Assembly: GCA_014860355.1 (NCBI GenBank)
Contig: JACZJV010000008.1
Coordinates: 1-41,509 of the forward strand
Direction: 5' to 3'
DNA length: 41,509 nucleotides
Origin: Burkholderiales bacterium
Lineage (GTDB): Bacteria; Pseudomonadota; Gammaproteobacteria; Burkholderiales; SG8-39
The position numbers and the translations under genes were made by a program. Numbering within the stretch: the first letter of the stretch is position 1; each line of letters starts with the position of its first letter. The notes beneath the pieces are model-generated. The model worked only from the letters and a program-made list of their open reading frames with translations, made no database searches and had not been told where the DNA came from. Below are positions 26,799 through 35,751 of this stretch, piece after piece.

Positions 26799-28076
26799 GT
26801 GGGTACGCCCAAAGACCTCGCCGGCTGGCTCGCCTACATAGAGCAGCAGCATCCGCAGTCCATCGCGCTCGGCCTGGAGCGGGTCGCTCGCGTGCGCGAT
26901 GCGCTCGGACTAGCGCCCACGGTACCGGTCATCACCGTTGCCGGCACCAACGGCAAGGGCTCGACCTGCGCCATGCTCGAAGCCATCCTCGGCGCCGCGG
27001 GCTACCGCGTCGGCCTGTACACGTCGCCGCACCTGTTGCGCTACAACGAACGCGTGCGCATCGGGGGACGGGAGGCCGACGATGAGGCGCTGGTTTCTGC
27101 ATTCGCCAGGGTGGAAGCGGCAAGGACCGGAACCGGCGCGAATATCCCGCTGACTTATTTCGAGTTCGGCACACTCGCGGCAGTGGACCTGTTCCTGCGC
27201 AACGCGGTGGACGTGATGGTGCTCGAAGTCGGCCTGGGCGGACGCCTGGACGCGGTGAACGCATTCGACGCGGACTGCGCCATCGTCACCAGCATCGGCA
27301 TGGATCACATGGATTACCTTGGCGCCACGCTCGAGGCCATCGGCCATGAAAAGGCCGGCATCATGCGCGCCGGAAAACCGGCCGTGCTCGCCGATCCGGC
27401 GGTGCCGGCATCGGTGCTGGCGCATGGGCAGGCAATCGGCGCGCGCCTGCAGCGCAGTGGTCAGGAGTTCGGCTGCGACAGGGAAGCTGAGGTCTGGTCG
27501 TTCTGGGGGCCGGCGGGCAGCAAAACCGGCCTACCCTACCCGGCGCTGCGTGGTCGCATGCAGCTGCAAAACGCGGGCGCGGCACTGGCGGCATTGGAGA
27601 CACTGGGCGAACGCCTGCCGGTGTCCCTGCGCGACGTGGTTCGGGGATTGGCCGGAGTCGAATTGCGCGGGCGCTTTCAGCTGCTGCCGGGGCGTCCCGC
27701 CCTGATACTGGACGTGGGTCACAATCCGCAGGCGGCCGCAGTGCTCTGCGAAAATCTGTCCGATATGCGTCCTTGCTCCGGCACCTTGGCGGTATTCGGC
27801 ATGCTGCGCGACAAGGATATCGCCGGCGTGGCCGGACTGCTTGCCGGGCACATAGACCGGTGGTTCGTATGCACCTTGCCGCCGCCGCGCGGTGCGCAGG
27901 CATCCGAGCTGGCGCAGGTGCTGCGCGAGGCCGGAGTGGCTGCGGTGAGCGAGTTCGAGAATCCGGCGTTAGCCTACGCGGCTGCCCGCAGCGGCGCTGC
28001 CGAAAATGATAGAATCATCGTGTTCGGATCCTTTCATACTGTGGCCGGCGTGATCGCTGCGCGGGAAGGGAATTGA
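26799..28076 (+). CDS. folC: Bifunctional dihydrofolate/folylpolyglutamate synthase
   Basis: The 425-residue Mur-ligase-like protein has the P-loop VAGTNGKGSTCAMLE, YTSPHLLRYNERVRIGG, VGLGGRLDAVNAFD, GMDHMDYLGATLEAIGHEKA and the late DVGHNPQAA. It adds glutamate to dihydropteroate and extends folate polyglutamates. The start is a GTG without a good ribosome site, so expression may be low. Order accD-folC-dedD-cvpA-purF is the widely conserved proteobacterial cluster. Confidence 0.96.
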   Translation: MGTPKDLAGWLAYIEQQHPQSIALGLERVARVRDALGLAPTVPVITVAGTNGKGSTCAMLEAILGAAGYRVGLYTSPHLLRYNERVRIGGREADDEALVSAFARVEAARTGTGANIPLTYFEFGTLAAVDLFLRNAVDVMVLEVGLGGRLDAVNAFDADCAIVTSIGMDHMDYLGATLEAIGHEKAGIMRAGKPAVLADPAVPASVLAHGQAIGARLQRSGQEFGCDREAEVWSFWGPAGSKTGLPYPALRGRMQLQNAGAALAALETLGERLPVSLRDVVRGLAGVELRGRFQLLPGRPALILDVGHNPQAAAVLCENLSDMRPCSGTLAVFGMLRDKDIAGVAGLLAGHIDRWFVCTLPPPRGAQASELAQVLREAGVAAVSEFENPALAYAAARSGAAENDRIIVFGSFHTVAGVIAAREGN

Positions 28077-28191
28077 AGGCCAGTTCAGAGTCGACGACAC
28101 CTCGGACGCAGGGAACACGAGGCGCAGGGGATGGGTCAGCGGCTCCCACATCGTGATCCCGCATTTGTTTGTGATGGACTAGAAGGCGTAG

Positions 28192-28809
28192 ATGGCGGAA
28201 AGCGAAGAAGCATTGCAGCTGAAGCGGCGCGCCAGGCGCCGCCTGGTCGGCGCCATTGCCCTGGTGACCTTTGCCGTCATTATCCTGCCGCTGGTACTGG
28301 ACAAGGAGCCTGGTCCCGCCGGCCCGCTGCTCGATGTGCAGATCCCCAGTCGGGATTCGGGTGGTTTCAATACCCGCGTTCTGCCGCCAGTGCCCGCGCC
28401 GCCCGTAGCGCCGGCATCCGAAGAAAAGGCCGTGAGCGCTCCCGTCAATGTCGAATCGGCGCCGGTCGCGCCGGCGCGCCCTGCGGCGAAGGCAGGGGCC
28501 ACGCCCGAGGCACCCAAGGGCGCAGACAAGGGGGCGAACAAGTCCGATGCCTTGCGCGCGCAAGCCGCTCTCAACGATCAGGCGTGGGTCGTGCCCCTAG
28601 ATGCGTTCTCCGACATGAAGAATGTAAAACAGCTGCGGGCCAAGCTGTCTGCGGCCGGAGTAAAGTCCTATACTGAATCGGTCAAGACCAGCAAGGGCGA
28701 GCTTACGCGCGTGCGCGCGGGGCCGTTTGCCAGTCAGGAAGCTGCCGAGAAGGCGCGCGCCAAGCTGAGCGCGATGGGACTCAAGCCCGGCGCCGTCGCG
28801 AGCCGATGA
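28192..28809 (+). CDS. dedD: SPOR-domain protein, DedD-like
   Basis: The 205-residue protein has a short cytoplasmic N-terminus rich in Arg (LKRRARRRLVG), one membrane helix (AIALVTFAVIILPLVLD), a Pro/Ala-rich periplasmic linker and a C-terminal SPOR domain from about residue 130 (WVVPLDAFSDMKNVKQLRAK, then RVRAGPFASQEAAEKARAKL). SPOR domains bind denuded glycan at the division septum; DedD helps constriction. The neighbourhood folC-dedD-cvpA-purF supports the name. Its stop overlaps the cvpA start (ATGA). Confidence 0.88.
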   Translation: MAESEEALQLKRRARRRLVGAIALVTFAVIILPLVLDKEPGPAGPLLDVQIPSRDSGGFNTRVLPPVPAPPVAPASEEKAVSAPVNVESAPVAPARPAAKAGATPEAPKGADKGANKSDALRAQAALNDQAWVVPLDAFSDMKNVKQLRAKLSAAGVKSYTESVKTSKGELTRVRAGPFASQEAAEKARAKLSAMGLKPGAVASR

Positions 28810-29294
28810 CGTGGTTTGACTATGCGGTAATTGCCATCGTCGGCCTGTCGGTGCTGCTGGCGGCGTTTCGGGGTGTGGTGCGGGAAATCACCGCCCTGGC
28901 GGGGTGGGCGGCGGCCCTGATCCTTTCAGGACTGTTCGCGCAGGAACTGGCACAATGGTTGCCGGCGAGTTTGTCGCACATACTGAGGGCGGTCATCGCC
29001 TATCTGGTGATTTTCCTCAGCGTGCTGCTGCTGTCCGGAGTGATCGGCTTGCTGCTGGCGAAGCTTTTCCACGCCGCAGGCCTGGGAATAACTGACCGCG
29101 CGGTGGGCGCCCTGTTCGGATTCTTGCGCGGGGCCGTGATCGTGTTCGTCGGAGTAATGTTCGCCGGATTGACCAGCCTGCCGAGGGAGCCTTTCTGGCG
29201 CGAGGCGGCGCTGTCCGGGCCGGTTGAAACCGCAGTGCTGGCCGCGAGGCCGGCGCTACCGAAAGATTTGGCGCAACGCATCCGTTACAGGTGA
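28806..29294 (+). CDS. cvpA: CvpA family inner-membrane protein
   Basis: The 162-residue protein has four hydrophobic segments beginning [20 protein letters not shown] with [20 protein letters not shown], the conserved start of CvpA. CvpA is needed for colicin V production and bile or envelope stress tolerance in enterobacteria; the mechanism is unclear. It overlaps dedD by four bases and precedes purF by four bases, the classic cvpA-purF pair. Confidence 0.92.
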   Translation: MTWFDYAVIAIVGLSVLLAAFRGVVREITALAGWAAALILSGLFAQELAQWLPASLSHILRAVIAYLVIFLSVLLLSGVIGLLLAKLFHAAGLGITDRAVGALFGFLRGAVIVFVGVMFAGLTSLPREPFWREAALSGPVETAVLAARPALPKDLAQRIRYR

Positions 29295-29298
29295 AACC

Positions 29299-30822
29299 AT
29301 GTGCGGGATACTCGGTGTAGTGGCAAGGACTCCGGTCAACCAGTTGCTCTACGACGGGCTCCTGGTATTGCAGCATCGGGGCCAGGACGCGGCCGGTATC
29401 GCTACTTCCGAGGGGCAGACTTTCCACATGCACAAGGGCGGAGGCCTCGTGCGCGACGTCTTTCATACCCGCAACATGCGCGCCCTGCCCGGCAACATGG
29501 GCATTGCACACTGCCGTTATCCCACGGCAGGCTCGCCTTCCAGCGCCGCTGAGTCGCAACCGTTCTACGTCAACTCGCCATTCGGCATCGTGCTCGGTCA
29601 CAACGGCAATCTCACCAATTCGGAGAGCCTGAAGCAGGAGATGTTCCGCCAGGACCTGCGTCACATCAACACCAATTCGGATTCCGAAGTGCTGCTGAAC
29701 GTGCTGGCGCACGAATTGCAGGAGGCGTCAACCAACTACAAGCTCGATCCGCAGATCATATTTACCGCGGTTGCCAATGTGCACCGGCGCTGCCGCGGCG
29801 CTTACGCCGTGGTGGCGATGATCGCCGGTTACGGCCTGCTCGCTTTTCGTGACCCCTACGGCATACGCCCGCTGGTGATCGGTCGCGTCGACACCGGCAA
29901 CGGCTACGAATACCTGGTGGCTTCCGAATCGGTTGCGCTCGATACGCTGGGCTTCCAGATCGTGCGCGACGTCGCGCCGGGGGAGGCCGTATTCATCGAC
30001 GAAGATGGCAATTTCTACAGCCGCCAGTGCGCGGGGAAGACCTCGCTCAACCCGTGTATTTTCGAGTACGTCTATCTCGCGCGCCCGGACTCGCTCATGG
30101 ACGGGGTGTCGGTATACGAGACGCGGCTGCATATGGGCGAGCAGCTCGCGGCGAGAATCAGGAACCAGTACGCGCATCTGGACATCGACGTGGTGATCCC
30201 GATTCCGGATTCCAGCCGTCCCAGTGCCATGCAACTTGCCCTGAACCTGGGCTTGTCCTACCGCGAGGGATTCGTCAAGAACCGCTATATCGGGCGCACT
30301 TTCATCATGCCCGGCCAGCGGGAGCGCAAGAAGTCGGTGCGGCAGAAACTGAACGCGGTGGCGATGGAATTCAAGGGCAAGAACGTGCTGCTGGTCGACG
30401 ATTCCATCGTGCGCGGCACCACCAGCCATGAAATCGTGATGATGGCGCGCGAGTCCGGCGCCAACCGGGTGTTTTTCGCCTCGGCCGCTCCGCCGGTGCG
30501 CTATCCCAATGTCTACGGAATCGACATGCCCACACGCCAGGAACTGATCGCCAATGGCCGCAGCAACGAGGAGATTGCGCGCGAGATCGGCGCCGACGCG
30601 CTCATCTACCAGGAGCTGGACGCGCTCAAGGCCGCGGTGCGCGAGGCCAATCCGCGGCTCACGGAATTCGAAACCTCCTGCTTCGACGGCAATTACATCA
30701 CCGGGGACGTTACGCGCGAGTATCTGGATAGCGTGGAAAACCACCGCAACTGCGCCCGCGAGGGATCTCCCGACGAAGCGCAAAGCAGCCAGCTCGACTT
30801 GGGGCTGGTGGAGGCGGATTAG
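29299..30822 (+). CDS. purF: Amidophosphoribosyltransferase
   Basis: From the ATG at 29299 the protein is 507 residues and begins [15 protein letters not shown]; Cys2 becomes the N-terminal nucleophile with no propeptide. The glutaminase part has [31 protein letters not shown] and [14 protein letters not shown], and the PRPP site [20 protein letters not shown] is near residue 364. It makes phosphoribosylamine, the first step of purine synthesis. The gene is followed by a 488-base gap. Confidence 0.97.
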   Translation: MCGILGVVARTPVNQLLYDGLLVLQHRGQDAAGIATSEGQTFHMHKGGGLVRDVFHTRNMRALPGNMGIAHCRYPTAGSPSSAAESQPFYVNSPFGIVLGHNGNLTNSESLKQEMFRQDLRHINTNSDSEVLLNVLAHELQEASTNYKLDPQIIFTAVANVHRRCRGAYAVVAMIAGYGLLAFRDPYGIRPLVIGRVDTGNGYEYLVASESVALDTLGFQIVRDVAPGEAVFIDEDGNFYSRQCAGKTSLNPCIFEYVYLARPDSLMDGVSVYETRLHMGEQLAARIRNQYAHLDIDVVIPIPDSSRPSAMQLALNLGLSYREGFVKNRYIGRTFIMPGQRERKKSVRQKLNAVAMEFKGKNVLLVDDSIVRGTTSHEIVMMARESGANRVFFASAAPPVRYPNVYGIDMPTRQELIANGRSNEEIAREIGADALIYQELDALKAAVREANPRLTEFETSCFDGNYITGDVTREYLDSVENHRNCAREGSPDEAQSSQLDLGLVEAD

Positions 30823-30884
30823 AGCGTATTGCGAAATGAGCCTGTAATCATCTTAAAGAAATTCCAGAAAACCAAGCATACAAG

Positions 30885-30929
30885 GGGGCCAGGGTGGGAG
30901 AGGAAGGGTCCCGCCCTTCCCTCGGCCCC
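30885..30929 (+). other. Branched hairpin downstream of purF
   Basis: An inner stem ggaaggg / cccttcc (30902-30908, 30914-30920) is enclosed by an outer ggggcc / ggcccc (30885-30890, 30924-30929), with gag/ctc between. It lies 62 bases after the purF stop. There is no U-run, so it is a weak terminator at best and may protect the 3' end of the operon transcript. Confidence 0.4.
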
Positions 30930-30974
30930 ACATGCTCCCCCTGAGTCAGCATACATTTCGCTAATTCTGAAATG

Positions 30975-31006
30975 GTCACCTGGAATCGAAGTCATCTGGA
31001 ATCGAC
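30975..31006. repeat. Tandem 16-base repeat resembling an IS21-family end
   Basis: Two adjacent 16-base units, at 30975-30990 and 30991-31006, share GTCAYCTGGAATCGA and differ at two positions. Repeated internal units of this kind next to the terminus are characteristic of IS21-family ends. No transposase gene or matching second end is visible, so this would be a relic. The link to IS21 is from memory of such ends and is not proven. Confidence 0.4.
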
Positions 31007-31008
31007 AT

Positions 31009-31037
31009 TTGACAGCCGCGCGCTGCGGTAGTAACGT
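31009..31037 (+). promoter_or_regulatory. Candidate promoter in the purF-metZ gap
   Basis: A perfect -35 TTGACA (31009-31014) is followed after 17 bases by TAACGT (31032-31037), a weak -10. Transcription from it would start near 31044 and run into the terminator at 31125, giving an RNA of about 115 bases with no good reading frame. Confidence 0.35.
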
Positions 31038-31043
31038 TGTGAT

Positions 31044-31158
31044 GCGCCGATTTGAAGCATAGCTTGCGGGCGCCGCCGGTTCCAGGTTTGCGGATCGGCA
31101 AACAAATACAGCTAAAGCGTGGGAAACCCGTCTTAGCCGAAGCTGAGCGGGTTTTTTG
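31044..31158 (+). ncRNA. Candidate small RNA between purF and metZ
   Basis: The interval contains a perfect hairpin gtttgc/gcaaac (31086-31091, 31098-31103), a single-stranded A-rich linker (aaatacagctaaagcg) and a strong terminator stem, preceded by the promoter-like TTGACA at 31009. No open frame with a ribosome site is present. This is the architecture of a Hfq-type sRNA. It could equally be the extended 3' end of the purF transcript. I do not recognise a known family. Confidence 0.35.
31125..31157 (+). terminator. Strong rho-independent terminator before metZ
   Basis: aacccg (31125-31130), one bulged base, cttagc (31132-31137), loop cgaa, gctgag (31142-31147) and cgggtt (31148-31153) form a 12-bp stem, followed by TTTTTTGCTTTT. 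It ends whatever is transcribed upstream, either purF read-through or a small RNA, and isolates metZ. Confidence 0.85.
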
Positions 31159-31212
31159 CTTTTGGAGTTGACATATTACGTAGGGATATGCCCAGAGGGG
31201 GGCTTTTCCCTG

Positions 31213-31261
31213 CTAGGGGAACGAACCCTAGGGGCGCAACTCCTCGTGCTCCCTTGAGTTG
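31213..31261 (+). other. Two consecutive hairpins in the metZ leader
   Basis: ctaggg / ccctag (31213-31218, 31226-31231) and caactc / gagttg (31237-31242, 31256-31261) form adjacent stems in the stretch between the terminator and the metZ ATG. A TTGACA at 31168 upstream lacks a good -10. The leader could be regulatory, but it does not match the SAM or SAH riboswitch cores I know. Confidence 0.35.
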
Positions 31262-31310
31262 GGCCGCGATACGATCAATTTTGTTACCGGTATCTTGAAC
31301 GGACGCAATC

Positions 31311-32486
31311 ATGGCAGATGAGACTGAATTCGACACCTTGGCGCTGCGCACCGGCATCCACCGCAGCCAGTTCCGCGAACATTCCGAAGCGATGTATCTA
31401 ACCTCGAGCTTCGTGTTCGAGAATGCCGCGCAGGCTGCGGCCTGCTTCACCGGCAAATCGGAAGGCAATATCTATTCGCGCTTCACCAACCCTACGGTAA
31501 CCGCCTTTCAGGAGCGTCTTGCGGCGTTGGAGGGCGCCGAGGCCTGCGTCGCCACGGCCTCGGGCATGTCCGCCATACTGTCGATGGCCATGGCCCTGCT
31601 CAAGGCAGGCGACCACGTGATTTGCTCGGCCAGTGTGTTTGGCTCGACCGTGACGCTGTTTTCCAACGTCATGGGCAAATTTGGCGTCGAAACCACTTTT
31701 GTTGCCGGCGCCGACGTCGCTGCATGGAACGGCGCATTGCGCCAGAACACCAAATTGCTGTTTGTCGAGACCCCGTCCAATCCGCTTACGGAGATTGCCG
31801 ATATCGCGGCCCTTGCGTCGGTGGCCAGGCATGCGGGCGCGCTGCTGGCGGTGGACAACTGCTTTTGCACCCCGGCGCTGCAGCTGCCGCTGCGACTCGG
31901 CGCTGATCTGGTGATCCATTCGGCGACCAAGTATCTGGATGGACAGGGCAGGGTGCTCGGCGGTGCAGTGCTCGGGCGGCGCGAACTGGTGATGGACGGC
32001 GTATTCGGCTTTCTGCGCACCGCCGGCCCTAGCCTGTCGCCGTTCAACGCCTGGGTGCTGCTCAAGGGTCTGGAAACCCTGCGCATACGCATGGACGCGC
32101 AGTCGCAGGCGGCGCTCGAGTTGGCACAGTGGCTGGAACGGCACCCCGGCATAGAGCGCGTGTACTATCCCGGTCTGCCCTCCCACCCGCAATATGCGCT
32201 TGCAAGCAAGCAGCAGCGACTGGGCGGGGCGGTGGTCGCGTTCGAGGTCAAAGGCGGGCGCGAGGCGGCCTGGAGGGTGGTCGATGCGACGCGCATGATT
32301 TCGATCACCGCCAATCTGGGCGACACCAAGACCACGATCACCCATCCGGCCACGACTACCCACGGTCGCATCAGCGCGGAAGCGCGCAAGGCGGCGGGGA
32401 TAAACGAGGAGCTGCTGCGCGTCGCGGTCGGCCTTGAAGCACTTGGCGACATTCAGGCCGATATTGAGCGCGGGCTAGACCGGTAA
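31311..32486 (+). CDS. metZ: O-succinylhomoserine sulfhydrylase
   Basis: The 391-residue Cys/Met-metabolism PLP enzyme has YLTSSFVFENAAQAAACF, GNIYSRFTNPTVTAFQERLA, ASGMSAILSMAMALLKAGDH, and the PLP lysine in VIHSATKYLDGQGRVLGG. Spacing and the FTNPT motif are those of MetZ, which makes homocysteine directly from O-succinylhomoserine and sulfide. The position downstream of purF is conserved in betaproteobacteria. It is preceded by a structured leader and ends 29 bases before the convergent lpxH. Confidence 0.93.
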   Translation: MADETEFDTLALRTGIHRSQFREHSEAMYLTSSFVFENAAQAAACFTGKSEGNIYSRFTNPTVTAFQERLAALEGAEACVATASGMSAILSMAMALLKAGDHVICSASVFGSTVTLFSNVMGKFGVETTFVAGADVAAWNGALRQNTKLLFVETPSNPLTEIADIAALASVARHAGALLAVDNCFCTPALQLPLRLGADLVIHSATKYLDGQGRVLGGAVLGRRELVMDGVFGFLRTAGPSLSPFNAWVLLKGLETLRIRMDAQSQAALELAQWLERHPGIERVYYPGLPSHPQYALASKQQRLGGAVVAFEVKGGREAAWRVVDATRMISITANLGDTKTTITHPATTTHGRISAEARKAAGINEELLRVAVGLEALGDIQADIERGLDR

Positions 32487-32515
32487 GGGCGGATGCTGCC
32501 GCAGCGCGGCAAGGT

Positions 32516-33244
32516 TCAGTCCGCACCCAACTGCAGTGCGCGACAGCCTGATTCGTCGCAGGCGAGATAGCTGCCGCCCTGATACCAATCCGCCAGCACC
32601 CAGCGCTCGCAGCTATGGCCGTCGACCGTGTGCAGATGGCGCGCAGGGCGGTGGGTATGTCCATGGATCAGCATCGGATAGCCGTGGCGGCGCAGCGTGG
32701 CCTGGACTTCGGCCGGTTCGACATCCATGATCTCGGCGGGCTTGCCGCGCTTTTCCTGCTCGCTCGTGCGGCGCAGGGCTTCGACCCTTGCCTTGCGTTC
32801 GGCCAGCGGTTGTCGCAGAAACCTGCCGATCCAGGCCTGGCTGCGCGCCTCCCGCCGGAATGCCTGGTATTCCAGGTCCAGGGTGCACAGGGTATCGCCG
32901 TGCATCAGCAGTACCGCTTGCCCGTGCAAATCGAGCAGAGTGGGGTCCGCCAGCAAGCTTACCCCGCTGGCGCGCGCGAAGTCTTCGCCGATGACGAAAT
33001 CACGGTTGCCGTGCATCAGAAAGGCAGGTACGCCGCTGTCTACGAGCCGGGCTAGCGCGGCGGCTACCGTGGCATTGAACGGATCATCGAGGTCGTCGTC
33101 GCCGACCCAGTATTCGAACAGGTCGCCCAGGATATAGAGCGCGCGCGCATTGCGCGCTTCGTGCTCGAGGAAACCGAAAAAACTGCGCTTGCTCTGCGGC
33201 CGGTCGGCGCAAAGGTGCAGGTCAGAGATGAACAGGGTACTCAA
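32516..33244 (-). CDS. lpxH: UDP-2,3-diacylglucosamine diphosphatase
   Basis: The 242-residue calcineurin-like phosphoesterase has MSTLFISDLHLCADRPQSK (D-x-H), ILGDLFEYWVGDDD (G-D), FLMHGNRDFVIG (G-N-R-D), LMHGDTLCT and the C-terminal LIHGHTHRPARH. It hydrolyses UDP-2,3-diacylglucosamine to lipid X in lipid A synthesis. It forms the end of a minus-strand group with two cyclophilins upstream, a frequent betaproteobacterial arrangement opposite cysS. Confidence 0.96.
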   Translation of the reverse strand: MSTLFISDLHLCADRPQSKRSFFGFLEHEARNARALYILGDLFEYWVGDDDLDDPFNATVAAALARLVDSGVPAFLMHGNRDFVIGEDFARASGVSLLADPTLLDLHGQAVLLMHGDTLCTLDLEYQAFRREARSQAWIGRFLRQPLAERKARVEALRRTSEQEKRGKPAEIMDVEPAEVQATLRRHGYPMLIHGHTHRPARHLHTVDGHSCERWVLADWYQGGSYLACDESGCRALQLGAD

Positions 33245-33340
33245 GCGAGACGGCGGCTACGGGCCAAAACGCGGAGGAAAAAGCTCAGGGCGCCCGTCGG
33301 ACGGACTGGGGGATGGGGATTGTGCATACCGTAACCGCGT

Positions 33341-33832
33341 TCATATCGCTTCAGCGCGTTCCAGTATCACGTCTTCGGTGGGTACGTCCTGATGGCCGCC
33401 GCGGCTGCCGGTTTTCACGCCCTTGATCTTATCCACTACGTCCATGCCCTCGACCACTTTGCCGAACACGCAATAGCCCCAGCCCTGCGGCGTCGGTGCG
33501 CTATGGTTGAGGAAGCTGTTGTCCTTGACGTTGATGAAAAATTGGGCGCTGGCCGAATGGGGGTCGGAAGTGCGTGCCATGGCGACGGTGTAGCGTTCGT
33601 TCTTGAGGCCGTTGGTCGCCTCGTTCTCGATCTGCGCATTGGTCGGCTTTTGCTTCATGCCGGGCTCGAAACCGCCCCCCTGAATCATGAAACCGTCGAT
33701 GACGCGATGGAACACAGTGCCGTCGTAATGCCCGCTTTTGACGTAGGCGAGAAAGTTTTCCACCGTCTTGGGGGCCTTGGCCGCGTCGAGATCCAGGGTG
33801 ATGGTGCCGTGATTGGTGTGAAATTTGACCAT
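33341..33832 (-). CDS. ppiB: Cytoplasmic peptidyl-prolyl cis-trans isomerase B (cyclophilin)
   Basis: The 163-residue protein has no signal peptide ([20 protein letters not shown]) and carries the cyclophilin signatures [40 protein letters not shown] and [17 protein letters not shown]. It speeds proline isomerisation in folding proteins. It starts 10 bases after the stop of a paralogous exported cyclophilin gene, so the two are one transcription unit and probably arose by duplication. Confidence 0.96.
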   Translation of the reverse strand: MVKFHTNHGTITLDLDAAKAPKTVENFLAYVKSGHYDGTVFHRVIDGFMIQGGGFEPGMKQKPTNAQIENEATNGLKNERYTVAMARTSDPHSASAQFFINVKDNSFLNHSAPTPQGWGYCVFGKVVEGMDVVDKIKGVKTGSRGGHQDVPTEDVILERAEAI

Positions 33833-33842
33833 GATGTGCTCG

Positions 33843-34418
33843 CTATTTGTCGGTGATGAGGGTGACGGACTGGATGACGACCGTCTGTTTGGGCACGTCC
33901 TTGGGAAAAGGGCCTCCCGGGCCGGTGGGGGTGTGCGCTATGGCCATCACCACCTCCATGCCCTGGGTGACCTTGCCGAACACGGCATAGCCGTAGCCCC
34001 TGCGGGTGGCTTCGCGAAAATCGAGAAAGCCGTTGTTGGCTACGTTGATGAAGAACTGCGCCGTGGCTGAGTGAGGTTCGGACGTGCGCGCCATGGCGAG
34101 GGTGCCGACTTCGTTCTTCAGCCCGTTGCCGGCTTCGTTCTCGATCGCCGGACGCTTGCCATTTTTTTCCTTGAGGTCGGGACCGTAGCCGCCGCCCTGG
34201 ATCATGAAGCCGTCGATGACGCGGTGAAATACGACGCCGTCGTAAAACCCTTCCTTCGCATACTGCAGGAAATTTTCCACCGACTTGGGTGCCTTGTCGG
34301 CGTAGAGCTCGATGCGTATGGCGCCGGCGCTGGTTTTCATCTCGACCACCGGATTGGCGGCAAACGCCTGTGCCGACCAGAGCAGGAGGCTGGAAATCAG
34401 AATGGGGAATGAGCGCAT
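33843..34418 (-). CDS. ppiA: Exported peptidyl-prolyl cis-trans isomerase A (cyclophilin)
   Basis: From the ATG at 34418 the protein is 191 residues with a signal peptide ([20 protein letters not shown]). The mature part is a complete cyclophilin: [40 protein letters not shown] and [14 protein letters not shown]. It acts in the periplasm. A longer frame to 34565 adds 49 residues that would hide the signal peptide. It precedes ppiB by 10 bases. Confidence 0.94.
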   Translation of the reverse strand: MRSFPILISSLLLWSAQAFAANPVVEMKTSAGAIRIELYADKAPKSVENFLQYAKEGFYDGVVFHRVIDGFMIQGGGYGPDLKEKNGKRPAIENEAGNGLKNEVGTLAMARTSEPHSATAQFFINVANNGFLDFREATRRGYGYAVFGKVTQGMEVVMAIAHTPTGPGGPFPKDVPKQTVVIQSVTLITDK

Positions 34419-34554
34419 GATTGTGGCCTTTCGGTTGGAAATCGGGATGCCGGCGCCGGGCGCGGCGAAAAAAAGAGCTTGCACGATACCGCTCGGGCTT
34501 CTCGGCGCACCCTGCGTCGAATCTCCTGCTGCAGTGCGTCGATGCCGCAGAAAG

Positions 34555-35748
34555 CTAAGCCGCACCTTCGTAAATGATGCGCCACTTGCCGCCTTCCTTG
34601 GTCCAGTATTGGCGCTTCTTCATCGTGTTGGACAGATTGTTCGAGCGGTAGTCCTGGTCGAAGGTCACCACTACCAGTTCGTCCTTTCCGGGATTGCGGA
34701 ACACGCTGAAATTGCTCAGGCCAAGCTTGATCCAGCGCTTGCCGCCGTTGACCTGGCGTTTGTGCCGGCCCCAGTCAGAATAGGTCTCCCGCCCGGCGGA
34801 AAACTTCTTCGAGTAGTGGGTCAGATAGCGTTCGGTGTCCAGGCTCTCCCAGTCGCTGCGCCAGCGCTCGATTTCGGCGTTGAGCGCGTTGCGCTCGGCG
34901 TTCCAGTCATCGAGCGAAAGCCATTCGACCTGTTCACTTATTATTACCGGCGTGAGTCCGACCTGGAGCTTCTTCGACAGGGCGTCCAGGTCTGCGTTGG
35001 CCAGCACCACGCAGCCATTGCTGGCGCGCGGTGCGCGGCTGTAGGTATCGCTGGGGGTGCCGTGCAGCCAAATACCGTGGCCGTTCCTGCCGTGGCGCTT
35101 GTCCCACTCGTTGGGATAGCTGATCGGGTAGGCGCCGCTGCCGTAGAAGTCGGAGAGCTTGCTCCGCGGCAGGCTGGCGGTGACATGGTACACGCCTACG
35201 GGGGTTTTTTCGTCCCCTTCGCGCGTTTTCTCCCCGCTGCGCTTGCCGGTGCTGATGTAATAGTCCGCCACGAAGCGAGGCCGGCCGTTCTCGTTCTGGT
35301 AGAGGTACAGGCGCGAGCGTTTGTTGTCGACGACGATGGCATAGCGTTGATCCTCGCGCAGCTGCATCAGGTAGCGCGGCACCCGGTCCTGCGATGGCCG
35401 GTCGCGGTAGGCATGCAGGCGGACCAGTGCTTCGGCGCGCAGGTCATCGAGTTGCCGGCTCGATCCCTGGGGTGCATTTCCAAATGTCTTGATTGCGCGG
35501 CCTCGGGCGAGCAGAAGGTCGCCTTTGATCAGGTACGCCAGGCGGAAATTGGGCTTGGCCCGGAGCAGCGCTTCAACATGACTGAAAGCCTGATCGAGGT
35601 GGTTGCCCTCTATCGCCTCGAATACCTTTCCCAGCAGGTCGTCGGTGCTCTGCTCAGCCTGGGCCGGCTCCGGTAAAAGCAGGAAAACGCTGGTGAGGCC
35701 CAATGCCCCGGCCAGTAGTGCCCTCGACAGTCCGCGCCGCAGCCGCAT
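34555..35748 (-). CDS. L,D-transpeptidase (YkuD family) with C-terminal NTF2-like domain
   Basis: The 397-residue protein from the ATG at 35748 has a signal peptide (ALLAGALGLTSVFLLLPEPA), a short helical region, a YkuD domain with HGIWLHGTP and the catalytic Cys246 in RASNGCVVLANADL, and a C-terminal domain of about 105 residues ending KKRQYWTKEGGKWRIIYEGA. YkuD enzymes make 3-3 peptidoglycan cross-links or attach proteins to the wall. The C-terminal domain resembles that of the next gene upstream (W-x-x-x-D-x-x-x-Y-L-x-H-Y, S-D-W, G-G-K-W-R-I). The start follows the stop of that gene after three bases, so the two are coupled. Confidence 0.9.
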   Translation of the reverse strand: MRLRRGLSRALLAGALGLTSVFLLLPEPAQAEQSTDDLLGKVFEAIEGNHLDQAFSHVEALLRAKPNFRLAYLIKGDLLLARGRAIKTFGNAPQGSSRQLDDLRAEALVRLHAYRDRPSQDRVPRYLMQLREDQRYAIVVDNKRSRLYLYQNENGRPRFVADYYISTGKRSGEKTREGDEKTPVGVYHVTASLPRSKLSDFYGSGAYPISYPNEWDKRHGRNGHGIWLHGTPSDTYSRAPRASNGCVVLANADLDALSKKLQVGLTPVIISEQVEWLSLDDWNAERNALNAEIERWRSDWESLDTERYLTHYSKKFSAGRETYSDWGRHKRQVNGGKRWIKLGLSNFSVFRNPGKDELVVVTFDQDYRSNNLSNTMKKRQYWTKEGGKWRIIYEGAA

Positions 35749-35751
35749 CAA

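Noticed and set aside
31160-31310. SAM or SAH riboswitch ahead of metZ
   Set aside because: Two simple hairpins are present, but none of the conserved core sequences of the known SAM or SAH classes could be found.
33341-34418. Adjacent ppiA and ppiB as a recent duplication
   Set aside because: The tandem cyclophilin pair is an old and widespread arrangement, and the two proteins are clearly diverged with different targeting.
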